From positions 124,001-188,000 of the forward strand of contig NZ_WTYU01000002.1 of NCBI RefSeq assembly GCF_009827615.1: a stretch of 64,000 nt of DNA, given 5' to 3'. This document shows positions 16,848-26,571 of the stretch, in pieces; position 1 is the first letter of the stretch; each line of letters begins with the position of its first letter. The position numbers and the translations under genes are program-made. Origin of the DNA: Allopontixanthobacter confluentis. Its GTDB lineage: Bacteria > Pseudomonadota > Alphaproteobacteria > Sphingomonadales > Sphingomonadaceae. The notes under the pieces are model-generated. The model worked only from the letters and a program-made list of their open reading frames with translations. It searched no databases and had not been told where the DNA came from.

Positions 16848-17109
16848 ATGGTGTTGAAATACATCAACTTTATCTGTGATATGCCATGCATGCTGCGCGC
16901 AGGGTTGTCGCCCTTTGCCAAATGCGCCCGGCGCTTGCCACGATAATGCCGTATTGGTCAACGTATGATGTGCAAATCGTGGCCGGATTGCGGTGGCTGC
17001 GGCAGTGGCGATAGTGCGGAGCGAGAAGCCGTTATTCATCCAAGTCGGGCCTTGCGCGATGTCTGCGCTAAGCTAGAGGGGTGACCATAAAAGTTACAGG
17101 AGAAACCGG
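16848..17109. other. Intergenic region upstream of the valine operon
   Basis: No coding sequence was recognised. It must hold the promoter of the downstream mmsA operon. An AGGAGA ribosome site immediately precedes the mmsA ATG. No operator could be assigned by eye. Confidence 0.5.
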
Positions 17110-18609
17110 ATGCGCCAGATCGATCATTTCATTGTCGGCGGTGCGGGCAAGACAGCGGCCCGTCACCACGATATTTTTGACCCCAACCAGGGCGAAGTGC
17201 AGGCGCAGGTTGCGCTGGGCGATGCAGCCTTGCTGGACCGGGCCGTGGCCGCAGCCATGGCGGCGCAGCCCGAATGGGCCGCCACCAACCCCCAGAAACG
17301 CGCCCGCGTCATGTTCGAATTCAAACGGCTGGTCGAAGCCAATATGGACGAACTGGCCCATCTGCTCAGTTCCGAACATGGCAAGGTGATTGCCGATGCC
17401 CGCGGCGATGTGCAGCGCGGGCTGGATGTGATCGAATTTGCCTGCGGCATCCCGCACGCGCTGAAGGGTGAATTTACCCAAGGTGCCGGCCCCGGCATTG
17501 ATGTCTATTCCATGCGCCAGCCGCTGGGCATTGGCGCGGGCATCACCCCGTTCAATTTCCCCGCCATGATCCCGATGTGGATGTTCGGCGTCTCCATCGC
17601 GGTGGGCAATGCCTTCATCCTGAAACCGTCAGAACGTGACCCGTCCGTGCCGGTGCGGCTGGCGGAACTGATGCTGGAAGCAGGCGCGCCAGAGGGTATT
17701 CTGCAAGTCGTGCATGGCGACAAGGAAATGGTCGATGCCATTCTTGACCATCCCGATATTGCCGCTGTCAGTTTCGTCGGATCATCCGACATTGCCCATT
17801 ATGTCTACAAGCGCGGCGTTGCCGCCGGCAAGCGTGTGCAGGCCATGGGCGGCGCGAAGAACCATGGCATCGTGATGCCGGACGCTGACTTGGACCAGGT
17901 GGTGAACGACCTGAGCGGCGCAGCCTTCGGCTCGGCTGGCGAACGCTGCATGGCGCTGCCTGTGGTGGTGCCGGTGGGTGAAGATACCGCTCAGCGCCTG
18001 CGCGAAAAACTGATCCCTGCAATCGAGAAAATGCGCGTGGGTATCTCCACCGACAGCGATGCGGATTATGGCCCGGTGGTTACCGCAGAACACAAAGCCC
18101 GCGTGGAAGGCTGGATTGCCACGGCTGAAAAGGAAGGCGGCGAAATCGTCATCGACGGGCGCGGCTTCAGCCTGCAGGGCCATGAGAAGGGCTTCTTTAT
18201 CGGCCCCACCCTGATCGACCATGTCACGCCCGACATGGAAAGTTACAAGGAAGAGATTTTCGGCCCCGTACTGCAAATGGTGCGCGCCGCCAATTTCGAG
18301 GAAGCCCTCGCCCTGCCCAGCAAGCATCAATATGGCAATGGCGTCGCCATCTTCACCCGCAATGGCCATGCTGCGCGTGAATTTGCCGCACGGGTCAATG
18401 TCGGCATGGTCGGCATCAATGTGCCGATTCCCGTTCCGGTTGCCTATCACAGCTTCGGCGGGTGGAAACGCAGCGCGTTTGGGGACACCAACCAGCACGG
18501 CATGGAAGGCATCAAGTTCTGGACCAAGGTGAAAACCATCACCCAGCGCTGGCCCGATGGCAGCGGCAGCGATGAAGGCAATGCCTTTGTCATTCCGACG
18601 ATGGGGTAA
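17110..18609 (+). CDS. mmsA: Methylmalonate-semialdehyde dehydrogenase (CoA-acylating)
   Basis: A 499-residue aldehyde dehydrogenase. GITPFNFPAMIPMWMF and ILKPSERDP mark the NAD site, and GSAGERCMALPV carries the catalytic Cys280; that sequence is diagnostic of the CoA-acylating MmsA branch. It oxidises methylmalonate semialdehyde to propionyl-CoA with release of CO2. It is the first gene of a tightly packed operon for valine/isobutyrate breakdown; the next start is five bases after its stop. Its own start has a strong AGGAGA site. Confidence 0.95.
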   Translation: MRQIDHFIVGGAGKTAARHHDIFDPNQGEVQAQVALGDAALLDRAVAAAMAAQPEWAATNPQKRARVMFEFKRLVEANMDELAHLLSSEHGKVIADARGDVQRGLDVIEFACGIPHALKGEFTQGAGPGIDVYSMRQPLGIGAGITPFNFPAMIPMWMFGVSIAVGNAFILKPSERDPSVPVRLAELMLEAGAPEGILQVVHGDKEMVDAILDHPDIAAVSFVGSSDIAHYVYKRGVAAGKRVQAMGGAKNHGIVMPDADLDQVVNDLSGAAFGSAGERCMALPVVVPVGEDTAQRLREKLIPAIEKMRVGISTDSDADYGPVVTAEHKARVEGWIATAEKEGGEIVIDGRGFSLQGHEKGFFIGPTLIDHVTPDMESYKEEIFGPVLQMVRAANFEEALALPSKHQYGNGVAIFTRNGHAAREFAARVNVGMVGINVPIPVPVAYHSFGGWKRSAFGDTNQHGMEGIKFWTKVKTITQRWPDGSGSDEGNAFVIPTMG

Positions 18610-18614
18610 CATTC

Positions 18615-19004
18615 ATGAGGCAGCACGTTTCGTCTGGCTCCCCGTATGAAGATCAATTCGGTTTCTCACGCGCAGTGCGCGTGGGAGGCCGAATTATCGT
18701 CGCAGGCACCGGACCGATCGAGGATGATGGCACCACGACCAGCGGCGATGCCGCAGCGCAGGCGGCCCGCTGCTGCACATTGATTGTCGCCGCAATCGAG
18801 CAACTGGGCGGCAGCGCGGCGGATGTTGTGCGCACCCGGATGTTCCTGACCGACATCAGCCAGCAGGATGCCATCGGCGAAGTGCATGCGCGCTTTTTCG
18901 GCATGGCCCGCCCGGCTGCCACCATGGTCGGCGTGGCGGCATTGTGCCGCACTGAATGGATGGTGGAAATAGAAGCAGAAGCCGTAGTAGAGGCAAGCGT
19001 ATGA
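18615..19004 (+). CDS. RidA/YjgF-family protein
   Basis: The 129-residue protein belongs to the RidA family by its IIVAGTGPI, DVVRTRMFLTDI and RPAATMVGV segments. The conserved Arg of the enamine/imine deaminase site is present in VRTRMF, and the acidic end VEIEAEAVV closes the fold. RidA trimers hydrolyse reactive enamines from PLP enzymes, but some subgroups act on other small molecules. It sits inside the valine operon, five bases after mmsA, and overlaps the following acyl-CoA dehydrogenase start by ATGA. A pathway-specific role is therefore likely, though unknown. Confidence 0.88.
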   Translation: MRQHVSSGSPYEDQFGFSRAVRVGGRIIVAGTGPIEDDGTTTSGDAAAQAARCCTLIVAAIEQLGGSAADVVRTRMFLTDISQQDAIGEVHARFFGMARPAATMVGVAALCRTEWMVEIEAEAVVEASV

Positions 19005-20146
19005 CAGACCAGTTCCAATTGAATGAAGACCAGCTTGCGATCCAGGAAATGGCGCAGCGGTTCACTGCCGACAACATCACGCCCTTTGCGGCGGAATGGG
19101 ACGAAAAGAAGATTTTCCCCCGCGATGTGATCAAATCCACCGCAGAGCTGGGCTTTGGCGCGATTTACGTGTCCGAAGAAAGCGGCGGCATCGGGCTTGG
19201 CCGGCTGGAAGCCGCGCTTATCATGGAAGCCATGGCCTATGGCTGCCCCGCCACCAGCGCGTTCATTTCCATCCACAACATGGCCGCATGGATGATCGAC
19301 CAGTTCGGCGGACAGGAGTTGAAGGACCGATACCTTCCAGACCTCGTCACCATGGAAAAAATCGCATCCTACTGCCTGACAGAGCCTGGCTCCGGTTCCG
19401 ATGCGGCCGCGCTCAAGACCACGGCAAGGCTGGACGGCGACCATTATGTGCTGAACGGCACCAAGCAATTCATTTCCGGCGCCGGGGTGAACGATGTTTA
19501 TGTCACCATGGTCCGCACCGGCGAGCACAAGTCGAAAGGCATCACCTGCCTGGTGGTGGACAAGGACACGCCCGGCGTATCCTTCGGCGCGCCGGAACGG
19601 AAATTGGGCTGGAATGCTTCCCCCACAGCGCAGGTCATCTTTGAAGATGCGCGTGTGCCAGTGGCCAACCGCGTGGGCGATGAAGGCGAAGGTTTCCGCT
19701 TTGCGATGATGGGGCTGGATGGTGGCCGCCTCAACATCGGCGCCTGTTCACTGGGCGGCGCGCAACGGTGTCTGGATGAAGCGATTGCCTATACCAAGGA
19801 CCGCAAGCAGTTCGATACGCCAGTGGCCGATTTCCAGAACACCCAGTTCATGCTGGCCGATATGGCGACCGATCTGGAAGCAAGCCGTGCGCTGCTGTAT
19901 CTGGCTGCGGCCAAGGTCACGGCCAATGCGCCGGACAAGTCGCGCTTTTCCGCCATGGCCAAGCGTCTGGCGACGGACAATGGCAGCAAAATCGTCAATG
20001 ACGCGCTGCAATTGTTTGGCGGTTACGGCTATCTGCAGGACTATCCGATCGAACGCTTCTGGCGCGATCTGCGCGTCCATTCGATTCTCGAAGGCACCAA
20101 TCAGGTCATGCGAATGATCGTGGGAAGGGACTTGCTGCGCCAATGA
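19001..20146 (+). CDS. Acyl-CoA dehydrogenase, probably isobutyryl-CoA dehydrogenase
   Basis: The 381-residue protein has the standard three-part acyl-CoA dehydrogenase fold: CLTEPGSGSDAAALKT for FAD and substrate binding in the middle and LFGGYGYLQDYPIERFWRD with EGTNQVMRMIVGR in the last helices, where the catalytic base EGT-type Glu lies. It converts an acyl-CoA to the 2-enoyl-CoA using FAD and passes electrons to ETF. The operon position between mmsA and 3-hydroxyisobutyryl-CoA hydrolase makes isobutyryl-CoA the natural substrate. Start and stop both overlap the neighbours by ATGA. Confidence 0.88.
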   Translation: MTDQFQLNEDQLAIQEMAQRFTADNITPFAAEWDEKKIFPRDVIKSTAELGFGAIYVSEESGGIGLGRLEAALIMEAMAYGCPATSAFISIHNMAAWMIDQFGGQELKDRYLPDLVTMEKIASYCLTEPGSGSDAAALKTTARLDGDHYVLNGTKQFISGAGVNDVYVTMVRTGEHKSKGITCLVVDKDTPGVSFGAPERKLGWNASPTAQVIFEDARVPVANRVGDEGEGFRFAMMGLDGGRLNIGACSLGGAQRCLDEAIAYTKDRKQFDTPVADFQNTQFMLADMATDLEASRALLYLAAAKVTANAPDKSRFSAMAKRLATDNGSKIVNDALQLFGGYGYLQDYPIERFWRDLRVHSILEGTNQVMRMIVGRDLLRQ

Positions 20147-21186
20147 CCGATCAGATCAATATCCACACCCACGGTTCGGCCGGGCATCTCTCGCTCAACC
20201 GGCCCAAGGCGCTACACGCGCTGACGCTGGAAATGTGCCATGCGATGAGCGGCGCGCTTGCCACATGGGCAACCGATGATGCGGTCAAAACCGTCATCAT
20301 CGACCATGCCGAAGGGCGCGGTTTCTGTGCCGGCGGCGACATTGCCTTCCTGCGCAATTCCGCGCTGAACGATGGCGGCACCAGCGGGCGCCAGTTCTTC
20401 CATGACGAATATCAGCTGAACCACCAGCTGTTCACCTATCCCAAGCCGGTGGTCGCCTTCATGGATGGTATCACCATGGGCGGCGGTGTCGGCATCAGCC
20501 AGCCAGCCAAATACCGTGTCGCCACCGAACATACCAAATTCGCCATGCCGGAAACGGGCATCGGCCTGTTTCCCGATGTTGGCGGCGGCTGGTTTCTTTC
20601 GCGCCTTGGCGGGCGGATGGGCCAGTTTCTGGCGCTGACCGGCGCACGGCTGGATGGTGCGGAATGTCTGTGGTCCGGCCTTGCCACGCATTATCTGGCG
20701 AGCGAAAACCTGGCCGAAGCCAAGGCCCGCATCGCCGCAGGCCACGAGGCAGGCGGCGTGCTTGCCGCTTTGTCCGAAACCCCGCCGCCCGCACGGATCG
20801 AAGGCAATGCGGTCAGGATTGCCAGGCATTTCGCGTCCGACCGGTTCGAGGATATTCTGGCATCGCTGGAAGCCGAAGACAGCGAATGGTCGATCAAGGA
20901 ACTGGCGACCTTGCGCACCAAAAGCCCGCAGACCTGCAAGGTGGCCCTGCGCCAGCTGGCGCAAAGCGCGCAGCTGAGTGATTTTGCCGAAAATATGCGC
21001 ATGGAATATCGCATCGCCAGCCGGGTGCTGACCCGGCCCGATTTTGCCGAGGGCGTGCGCGCTGTCATCGTGGACAAGACGGGCAATCCGCAGTGGAACC
21101 CCGCCACACCCGAAGGCGTGACCGACGATCTGATCGACGCGATCTTTGCGCCCCTGCCCGAAAATGAAGAATGGAAGCCCCTATGA
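20143..21186 (+). CDS. 3-hydroxyisobutyryl-CoA hydrolase
   Basis: The 347-residue crotonase-fold protein is longer than typical enoyl-CoA hydratases because of the C-terminal hydrolase lid. GRGFCAGGD and TMGGGVGIS form the oxyanion pocket. [20 protein letters not shown] carries the Glu and Asp that define the hydrolase branch. It releases free 3-hydroxyisobutyrate from its CoA ester in valine breakdown. The gene overlaps both neighbours by ATGA. Confidence 0.9.
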   Translation: MTDQINIHTHGSAGHLSLNRPKALHALTLEMCHAMSGALATWATDDAVKTVIIDHAEGRGFCAGGDIAFLRNSALNDGGTSGRQFFHDEYQLNHQLFTYPKPVVAFMDGITMGGGVGISQPAKYRVATEHTKFAMPETGIGLFPDVGGGWFLSRLGGRMGQFLALTGARLDGAECLWSGLATHYLASENLAEAKARIAAGHEAGGVLAALSETPPPARIEGNAVRIARHFASDRFEDILASLEAEDSEWSIKELATLRTKSPQTCKVALRQLAQSAQLSDFAENMRMEYRIASRVLTRPDFAEGVRAVIVDKTGNPQWNPATPEGVTDDLIDAIFAPLPENEEWKPL

Positions 21187-21965
21187 GCTATGAAACGATC
21201 CTGACCGAAAAACGGGGTGCAGTCACGCTGATCACCCTCAACCGGCCACAGGCGCTCAATGCACTTAGCAGTGTGGTGCTGGACGAGTTGATCGAAGCCT
21301 TCGCCGCTTTTGAAGCGGATGACAGCCAGCGATGCGCCGTGCTGACCGGATCGGGCGAAAAGGCCTTTGCCGCAGGGGCCGATATCAAGGAAATGTCGGA
21401 CAAGCAGGCGGCAGATTTCTACCTCGAGGATTTCTTTTCCAAATGGACCAGCCATCTGGTCAAGGCCGTGCGCAAACCATGGATTGCGGCAGTCAACGGC
21501 TTTGCACTGGGCGGCGGCTGCGAGCTCGCCATGATGGCGGATTTCATCATCGCGTCCGACCAGGCGAAATTCGGCCAGCCGGAAATCAAGCTGGGCGTGG
21601 CGCCGGGCATGGGTGGCAGCCAGCGCCTGACCCGCGCCGTGGGCAAATCCAAGGCCATGGAAATGTGCCTGACCGGGCGCATGATGGGCGCAGAAGAAGC
21701 CGAACGGTCCAATCTGGTCGCCCGCGTTGTGCCGCATGATGAACTGATGACCGAAGCGATGAAAACCGCCACCACCATCGCTTCGATGCCGCCCATGGCA
21801 GCCATGGTGAACAAGGAAATGGTCAATTCCGCCTTCGAAACCGGCCTTGATCAGGGCGTGGCACTGGAACGTCGCCTGTTCCAGATCCTGACCGCCAGCG
21901 AAGACAAGGCCGAAGGCATGGCCGCCTTCATCGAAAAGCGCGAAGGCAAGTGGCAGGGGCGGTAA
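21183..21965 (+). CDS. Enoyl-CoA hydratase
   Basis: The 260-residue crotonase has the two catalytic regions: [16 protein letters not shown] (with AAGADIKEM for the oxyanion hole) and [20 protein letters not shown], where both Glu residues of a true hydratase are present. It hydrates the methacrylyl-CoA or other enoyl-CoA made by the dehydrogenase two genes earlier. The start at 21183 overlaps the preceding stop; a slightly longer in-frame start at 21171 is less likely. Confidence 0.92.
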   Translation: MSYETILTEKRGAVTLITLNRPQALNALSSVVLDELIEAFAAFEADDSQRCAVLTGSGEKAFAAGADIKEMSDKQAADFYLEDFFSKWTSHLVKAVRKPWIAAVNGFALGGGCELAMMADFIIASDQAKFGQPEIKLGVAPGMGGSQRLTRAVGKSKAMEMCLTGRMMGAEEAERSNLVARVVPHDELMTEAMKTATTIASMPPMAAMVNKEMVNSAFETGLDQGVALERRLFQILTASEDKAEGMAAFIEKREGKWQGR

Positions 21966-22016
21966 TGCTCGACACCACCGGCATGGCCCTGCCTTGTTCA
22001 TAATCGGAGAGACACA

Positions 22017-22883
22017 ATGAGAATTGCATTCATCGGCCTTGGAAATATGGGCGCCGGCATGGCTGCCAATCTGGTGAAGGCAGGCCACAATGTGCGCGCA
22101 TTCGACCTTAGTGAAGTGGCGCTGGGGCAGGCCAAGGCCAATGGCTGCGAAACATTCCCGACCGCACGGGAAGCTGTTCAGGGCGCAGAAGCCGTGGTTT
22201 CCATGCTGCCCAATGGCGGCATTGTGAAACGTGTCTTCACGTCCGATGTCATCGGCCATGCCCCTGTTGATGCCATCCTGATGGACTGTTCGACCATCGA
22301 CGTGGCGACAGCTCGCGAAGTGGCGGAAGCTGCCGCAAATGCCGGTTATGACATGGTCGATGCGCCCGTATCGGGCGGCATCGCAGCTGCCAGCGGCGGC
22401 ACGCTCACTTTCATGGTCGGCGGCAGCGATGATGCATTCAAGCGCGCCGAACCGGTCCTGTCCGCAATGGGCAAGGCCGTCATCCATGCAGGCCATGCAG
22501 GCGCCGGGCAGGCGGCCAAAATCTGCAATAACATGCTGCTGGGCATCCAGATGATCGGCACATGCGAGGCCTTCACCATGGCGCAGAAGCTGGGCCTCGA
22601 TCCGCAGACTTTCTACGATATCAGCTCCGTCAGTTCAGGCCAGTGCTGGTCCATGACCAGCTATTGCCCTGTCCCCGGCGTTGGCCCGCAAAGCCCGGCT
22701 GACAATGATTACCAAGGCGGCTTTGCGACAGCGCTGATGCTCAAAGACCTCAAGCTGGCGATGGAAGCCGCCGAAACGGCAGGCGCGGACACGCCCCTGG
22801 GCAACCATGCAAAGCAATTATACGAGGCTTTCTCGCAAAATCACGGCGGCCTCGATTTTTCCGCCATCATCAAATCGCTCTAG
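22017..22883 (+). CDS. mmsB: 3-hydroxyisobutyrate dehydrogenase
   Basis: The 288-residue protein has the beta-hydroxyacid dehydrogenase signature IAFIGLGNMGAGMAANL at the N-terminus, DAPVSGG as the substrate loop and AKICNNMLLG with the catalytic Lys. It oxidises 3-hydroxyisobutyrate to methylmalonate semialdehyde, the substrate of MmsA at the head of the operon, so the set is chemically closed. It starts 51 bases after the hydratase, with GGAGAGACACA before the ATG. Its end overlaps the convergent Nmad3 gene by four bases. Confidence 0.95.
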   Translation: MRIAFIGLGNMGAGMAANLVKAGHNVRAFDLSEVALGQAKANGCETFPTAREAVQGAEAVVSMLPNGGIVKRVFTSDVIGHAPVDAILMDCSTIDVATAREVAEAAANAGYDMVDAPVSGGIAAASGGTLTFMVGGSDDAFKRAEPVLSAMGKAVIHAGHAGAGQAAKICNNMLLGIQMIGTCEAFTMAQKLGLDPQTFYDISSVSSGQCWSMTSYCPVPGVGPQSPADNDYQGGFATALMLKDLKLAMEAAETAGADTPLGNHAKQLYEAFSQNHGGLDFSAIIKSL

Positions 22884-23611
22884 CCTTCGATGGCGGCAAT
22901 AATGCCGCCCAGCCAGTCGCTCGGGGCCTGCCTGCGGCCGATATCGGCCACGAATTCCTGCCCCCGAGCCACGCTTTGCAGACGGCTGCCGCGCAGCCAG
23001 CGGTCCGGTCGGTCGTGATAGGTCAAACCGCCCTGCTTCAGCCATGGGGGCCGGTGCCACAGGCTGGGCGGGCCGCCTTCCACGGTCAGGCGCAGAGCGG
23101 GCTGAGCTGAACGGGCCGTGCTGCCCCGCCCGCAGTAAATCACATCATTCCGGCCATGCATCCCCAGCGCATGGGGGTGGCCGATGTCTGCCAGCGCCTC
23201 ACGCACCGCATCGGGGCAGGTCGCGAGGTCGATAAGCCCCTCAACTTTCAGAAAACCGAAAATCCGGTGATGTGCTTCGCCCGTCGCTTCTTCGCGGAAC
23301 AGGCCGAAAAACACGAATATATCGCCCATGCCGACCTGCTGGTTGGCCAGATGCGTCTGCGCCGCACCGCATTGGCCGAACAGGCACGTGCCATCAGCCC
23401 GAAACATCGGATCATGGTGGCACAAGTCATCAGCACTCAATCTGCCCCTGCTGGCCGCACCCGCAAGAGCGCCAAGGCCCAGATCGCCATAGGTTGTGCG
23501 CGAAAAGCCGCCGCCGGGGATCGGCAAGCTGACCGGTGTGCCGCCCACAATGGGCGATGCACCGCCGCCCGCCGCGCTGTCAAAGCCCTTGCGGCTGAAG
23601 ATAATCCGCAT
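22880..23611 (-). CDS. Nmad3 (nucleotide modification associated domain 3) protein
   Basis: The 243-residue protein starts with MRIIFSRKGFDSAAGGGASP, followed by VSLPIPG, and continues with LFGQCGAAQTHLANQ, GDIFVFFGLFR and HRIFGFLKV. I recognise this set as the Nmad3 family, named for association with modified-nucleotide systems, mainly in phages. The biochemical activity is unknown. No DNA-modification or phage gene is visible nearby, so here it is an orphan. The start at 23611 has AAGG about eight bases upstream; an in-frame ATG at 23656 would add 15 residues unlike the family. It is divergent from the nucleotidyltransferase gene, and its stop overlaps mmsB. Confidence 0.75.
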   Translation of the reverse strand: MRIIFSRKGFDSAAGGGASPIVGGTPVSLPIPGGGFSRTTYGDLGLGALAGAASRGRLSADDLCHHDPMFRADGTCLFGQCGAAQTHLANQQVGMGDIFVFFGLFREEATGEAHHRIFGFLKVEGLIDLATCPDAVREALADIGHPHALGMHGRNDVIYCGRGSTARSAQPALRLTVEGGPPSLWHRPPWLKQGGLTYHDRPDRWLRGSRLQSVARGQEFVADIGRRQAPSDWLGGIIAAIEG

Positions 23612-23700
23612 GATGCCGCCCTTTTCCGCCAGAACACGCCAATCTGGCCAAGCCATGACAAGTCTTGCGTAAAATGAACACGGCTTTAGGGAGCGTTGCT

Positions 23701-24519
23701 GTGAAAGTTACAGCCCTGATCCTTGCCGGAAAACGATCCGGCGTCCTCGACCCGCTGGCCGCAAATGCCGGTGTGGCGCAGAAATGCGTCGTTCCTGTGG
23801 GCGGAAAGCCGCTTATCGAACATGTCGTGACTGCCCTGGCCGCGTGCGACCGAGTGGCCGAAATCCGCATTGTCTCGCATGAGCCGGACGAAATCGAAGC
23901 CATCGCATTGGTGAAGCAACTGAAGGACGAAGGCCGGCTGGTCTTCCGTCCGGGTGCGTTCAATCTGGTCGACAGCGTGTTTTCCGGTGCCGAGGGCGCC
24001 GAGTTTCCGATTATGATCACCACTGCCGACAATGTGCTGGTGACCCCGGAAGGCTATGCCGAGTTTATCGACAAGGCGCTGGCCGCCAAGGCCGGGGCCG
24101 CCGCGGCCCTTGCCCGCAAGGAAGATGTGCAGGCCGCTGATCCCGATGGCCAGAAACGCTTTTACGAATTTCGCGATGGCGGTTTTTCCAACTGCAACAC
24201 TTATTGGATCGGCTCGCCAGAGGCGCTGTCTGCTGCGGAAATATTCCGCAATGGCGGCCAGTTCGTGAAATTCCCCCGCCGTATTGCCAAGGCATTCGGC
24301 ATAATGAACCTCATCCGGTTCCGCCTCGGCTGGGGCGCGATTGATCCGCTGTTCGCCAAATTGTCCCGCCGCTTCGGTTTCAAACTGAGCGCGATTATCA
24401 TGTCGAAAGGCGAATATGCGATCGATGTCGATAACCAGCGCACTTATGACGTGACCGAAAAGATGCTGGCAGCCCGCGCTGCAACTGCGGCTGCGGCTTC
24501 AGCTGCGGCTGGGGCCTGA
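23701..24519 (+). CDS. MobA-like nucleotidyltransferase
   Basis: The 272-residue protein begins with ALILAGKRSG and a QKCVVPVGGKPLIEHV segment, then ITTADNVLVTPE. This is the GT-A nucleotidyltransferase pattern with an Asp metal site, seen in MobA/IspD/GlmU-type enzymes. The N-terminal loop is not the exact MobA signature, so the NTP and acceptor are unknown. The tail is Ala-rich. The GTG at 23701 has AGGGAG seven bases upstream and is preferred over ATGs at 23665 and 23674. A flippase gene follows 20 bases later, suggesting a role in activating a head group for a cell-envelope glycan or lipid. Confidence 0.72.
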   Translation: MKVTALILAGKRSGVLDPLAANAGVAQKCVVPVGGKPLIEHVVTALAACDRVAEIRIVSHEPDEIEAIALVKQLKDEGRLVFRPGAFNLVDSVFSGAEGAEFPIMITTADNVLVTPEGYAEFIDKALAAKAGAAAALARKEDVQAADPDGQKRFYEFRDGGFSNCNTYWIGSPEALSAAEIFRNGGQFVKFPRRIAKAFGIMNLIRFRLGWGAIDPLFAKLSRRFGFKLSAIIMSKGEYAIDVDNQRTYDVTEKMLAARAATAAAASAAAGA

Positions 24520-24539
24520 ACGGCCCGGGGGCCAACGCC

Positions 24540-25811
24540 ATGCGCCGCCTTATGCGCAATATCGGATGGCTGCTGGGTGGGCGCGGCTTCAATGCTGTCC
24601 TCAGCCTGGTCTATCTGGCGCTGGCAACGCGCACATTGGGGCTTGAAGGGTTCGGCTATTTCGCGCTGATCGTGGCGCTGGGCCAGACTGTCACCGGCAT
24701 TGCCAATTTCCAGACGTGGCAATTTGTCATCCGCTGGGGCGCAGAAACGGAAAACGCCGGTGAAGCAACCGGCTTTGCCATTGCGCTCGACATGATGAGC
24801 CTGCTGCTGGGGGCAATTCTTGCCACCGGCCTTGTGTATTCAACCAGATTCTGGCTGCCGCTGCCCTCTGAATTGCATGGGCTGGCGCTGTGTTACTGCC
24901 TCGTGTCGCTTGCTTCCATCCGCAGCACACCCACGGGCCTTCTGCGCCTGCGCTTCAAATATGGGCTGGCAACAGCCGCTGATGCTGTCCAGCCGATCGT
25001 GCGGGCGGCAGGCGCGGTCCTGGCAGTGCTGTATATGCCCGATGTGACGGGTTTCATCCTGGCCTGGGCAGCATCGGAAGTCGCCGTGGCGGCGGCCTAT
25101 TGGATCATCGCGGCGCGGGACCAGAAAATCGATTTTTCGCAGATCAGCCTGTTTCGCATTCCCCGCCATCATCCCGAAGCATGGCGTTTTGTCTGGTCCA
25201 CCAACATGTCCGGCAGCCTTGCAGTGGGCGGCAAGCAAGTGATGATCCTGCTGGTCGGCGCGATTGGCGGCGAGGCCTTTGCGGGCGGGTTCCGTGTGGC
25301 ATCACAGCTGGGTCAGGCGCTGGTGCAATTAGCCCAAACAGTGTCCAAGGCGATCTATCCTGAACTGGTGCATGCGCAGGACAATGCAGTCGCAATCGCC
25401 CGGCGCATGGCGCAGCTGGCACTGGTTGGCGGCATTGTGGCAGTCGGCATTGCCATCCTGTTTGGCCGCTGGGGGCTGGTTGCCATTGCCGGGCCGGAAT
25501 TCCGCATTGTATATTGGGCCATGGTCATTCTGGCTGTGGCAGGCGCGATTGAACTGGTCGGGGCCAGTCTGGAATCGCTGCTGGTTTCAGCCGGACGGGC
25601 AGGCACAGCCTTCCTCACCCGCGCTGCCCCCACCTTGCTGGCCATGGCGCTGCTGCCTACGGCGATGGAATGGAACGGGCTGAAAGGCGCGGCGTTCACC
25701 ATTTTGGGGTCAAGCGCGCTGGCCGTGATCGGATTTTACGTGGCGGTTCTGTCGCTGGCGAAAATCCGCATCACCATTGAACCTGCAGAAACACCGCAGC
25801 CAAAAGTTTAG
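24540..25811 (+). CDS. Polysaccharide/lipid flippase (Wzx/MATE-like)
   Basis: A 423-residue polytopic protein with about 12 hydrophobic segments. The opening GRGFNAVLSLVYLALATRTL and the LGLEGFGYFALIVALGQ segment are typical of Wzx-type flippases of the MATE/MviN superfamily. These export lipid-linked saccharides across the inner membrane. It follows a nucleotidyltransferase by 20 bases and probably shares its transcript. No glycosyltransferases or polymerases adjoin it, so the glycan is unknown. It converges on the TPR gene with two bases between. Confidence 0.82.
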   Translation: MRRLMRNIGWLLGGRGFNAVLSLVYLALATRTLGLEGFGYFALIVALGQTVTGIANFQTWQFVIRWGAETENAGEATGFAIALDMMSLLLGAILATGLVYSTRFWLPLPSELHGLALCYCLVSLASIRSTPTGLLRLRFKYGLATAADAVQPIVRAAGAVLAVLYMPDVTGFILAWAASEVAVAAAYWIIAARDQKIDFSQISLFRIPRHHPEAWRFVWSTNMSGSLAVGGKQVMILLVGAIGGEAFAGGFRVASQLGQALVQLAQTVSKAIYPELVHAQDNAVAIARRMAQLALVGGIVAVGIAILFGRWGLVAIAGPEFRIVYWAMVILAVAGAIELVGASLESLLVSAGRAGTAFLTRAAPTLLAMALLPTAMEWNGLKGAAFTILGSSALAVIGFYVAVLSLAKIRITIEPAETPQPKV

Positions 25812-25813
25812 GC

Positions 25814-26497
25814 TTACTGCGCTAAATCGCTGCGTGTGCTGTTTGCGCTGCGTTCGCGGTCGATCCGCGCCACCAGTTTTGCAGTTTCAATCGCATTCGC
25901 CGCGCCCACCTGTTCAATAGTACGGCGCAGATTGGTGTCCCATACTGCGCCCGGCGGCGTATCCTTGAGCAGCCCCAGCCAGTCATCCAGCGCGCCCTGA
26001 TGATTGCCATCATGATTCTTACGAACCGCCAGAAAATAGCGCGCTCGCGGATCGGACGGGTCCAGATCGGCCGCTTTTCTGAAAGCAGTCAACGCATCAC
26101 CGGGCAATGGATCGCTCTCGCTTGCCATCACCCGGGCTTCGCCCAGCGCAGACCAAAGCTCTGCATTTTGAGCATCATTTTCGATGGCCTGCTTATAGGC
26201 TGTGGCGGCTTCGCCATAGCCGCCAGCTGCAAAATGCGCGGCCGCCAGTTCCTGCCATACCGCGGCGTTTTTAGGCTCACGTTCAGCGCGGGCCTGCATC
26301 TGCCTGATCGACAGCGTCGGCGCATCCGCGCTGGCCACCGGTTCCACCTTGTGTTGTGCAGTAATCGCGCGGTAGCCTATCGCCGCTGCCACCAGCGCCG
26401 TTCCGGTGATGAATACCAACAGGCCCAGCCGCTTTTTTGCTGGCACTGCTCCCGCGGTATGCGGCGAAAGGCCTGCCGATGATGTGTTTTTGTCCAT
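25814..26497 (-). CDS. TPR protein with N-terminal membrane anchor, CcmI/NrfG-like
   Basis: The 227-residue protein has one transmembrane helix (about residues 23-44, LGLLVFITGTALVAAAIGY) followed by at least three TPR-like helical pairs, such as AAVWQELAAAHFAAGGYGEA and AELWSALGEARVM. The layout matches the periplasmic TPR half of cytochrome c maturation protein CcmI/CycH. No other ccm genes are present, so this is only an architectural likeness. It lies 74 bases after gcvPB on the same strand. Confidence 0.65.
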   Translation of the reverse strand: MDKNTSSAGLSPHTAGAVPAKKRLGLLVFITGTALVAAAIGYRAITAQHKVEPVASADAPTLSIRQMQARAEREPKNAAVWQELAAAHFAAGGYGEAATAYKQAIENDAQNAELWSALGEARVMASESDPLPGDALTAFRKAADLDPSDPRARYFLAVRKNHDGNHQGALDDWLGLLKDTPPGAVWDTNLRRTIEQVGAANAIETAKLVARIDRERSANSTRSDLAQ

Positions 26498-26571
26498 CAC
26501 CGGCAGCTATCACTGATAAAATCGTTCGACAACGCCCCGACAACGCATTGTAATGCGCCAGCAAGCAAGGT

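Noticed and set aside
20691-22496. 601-residue open frame antisense to the valine operon
   Set aside because: It crosses three confirmed genes on the other strand and carries no recognisable motif.
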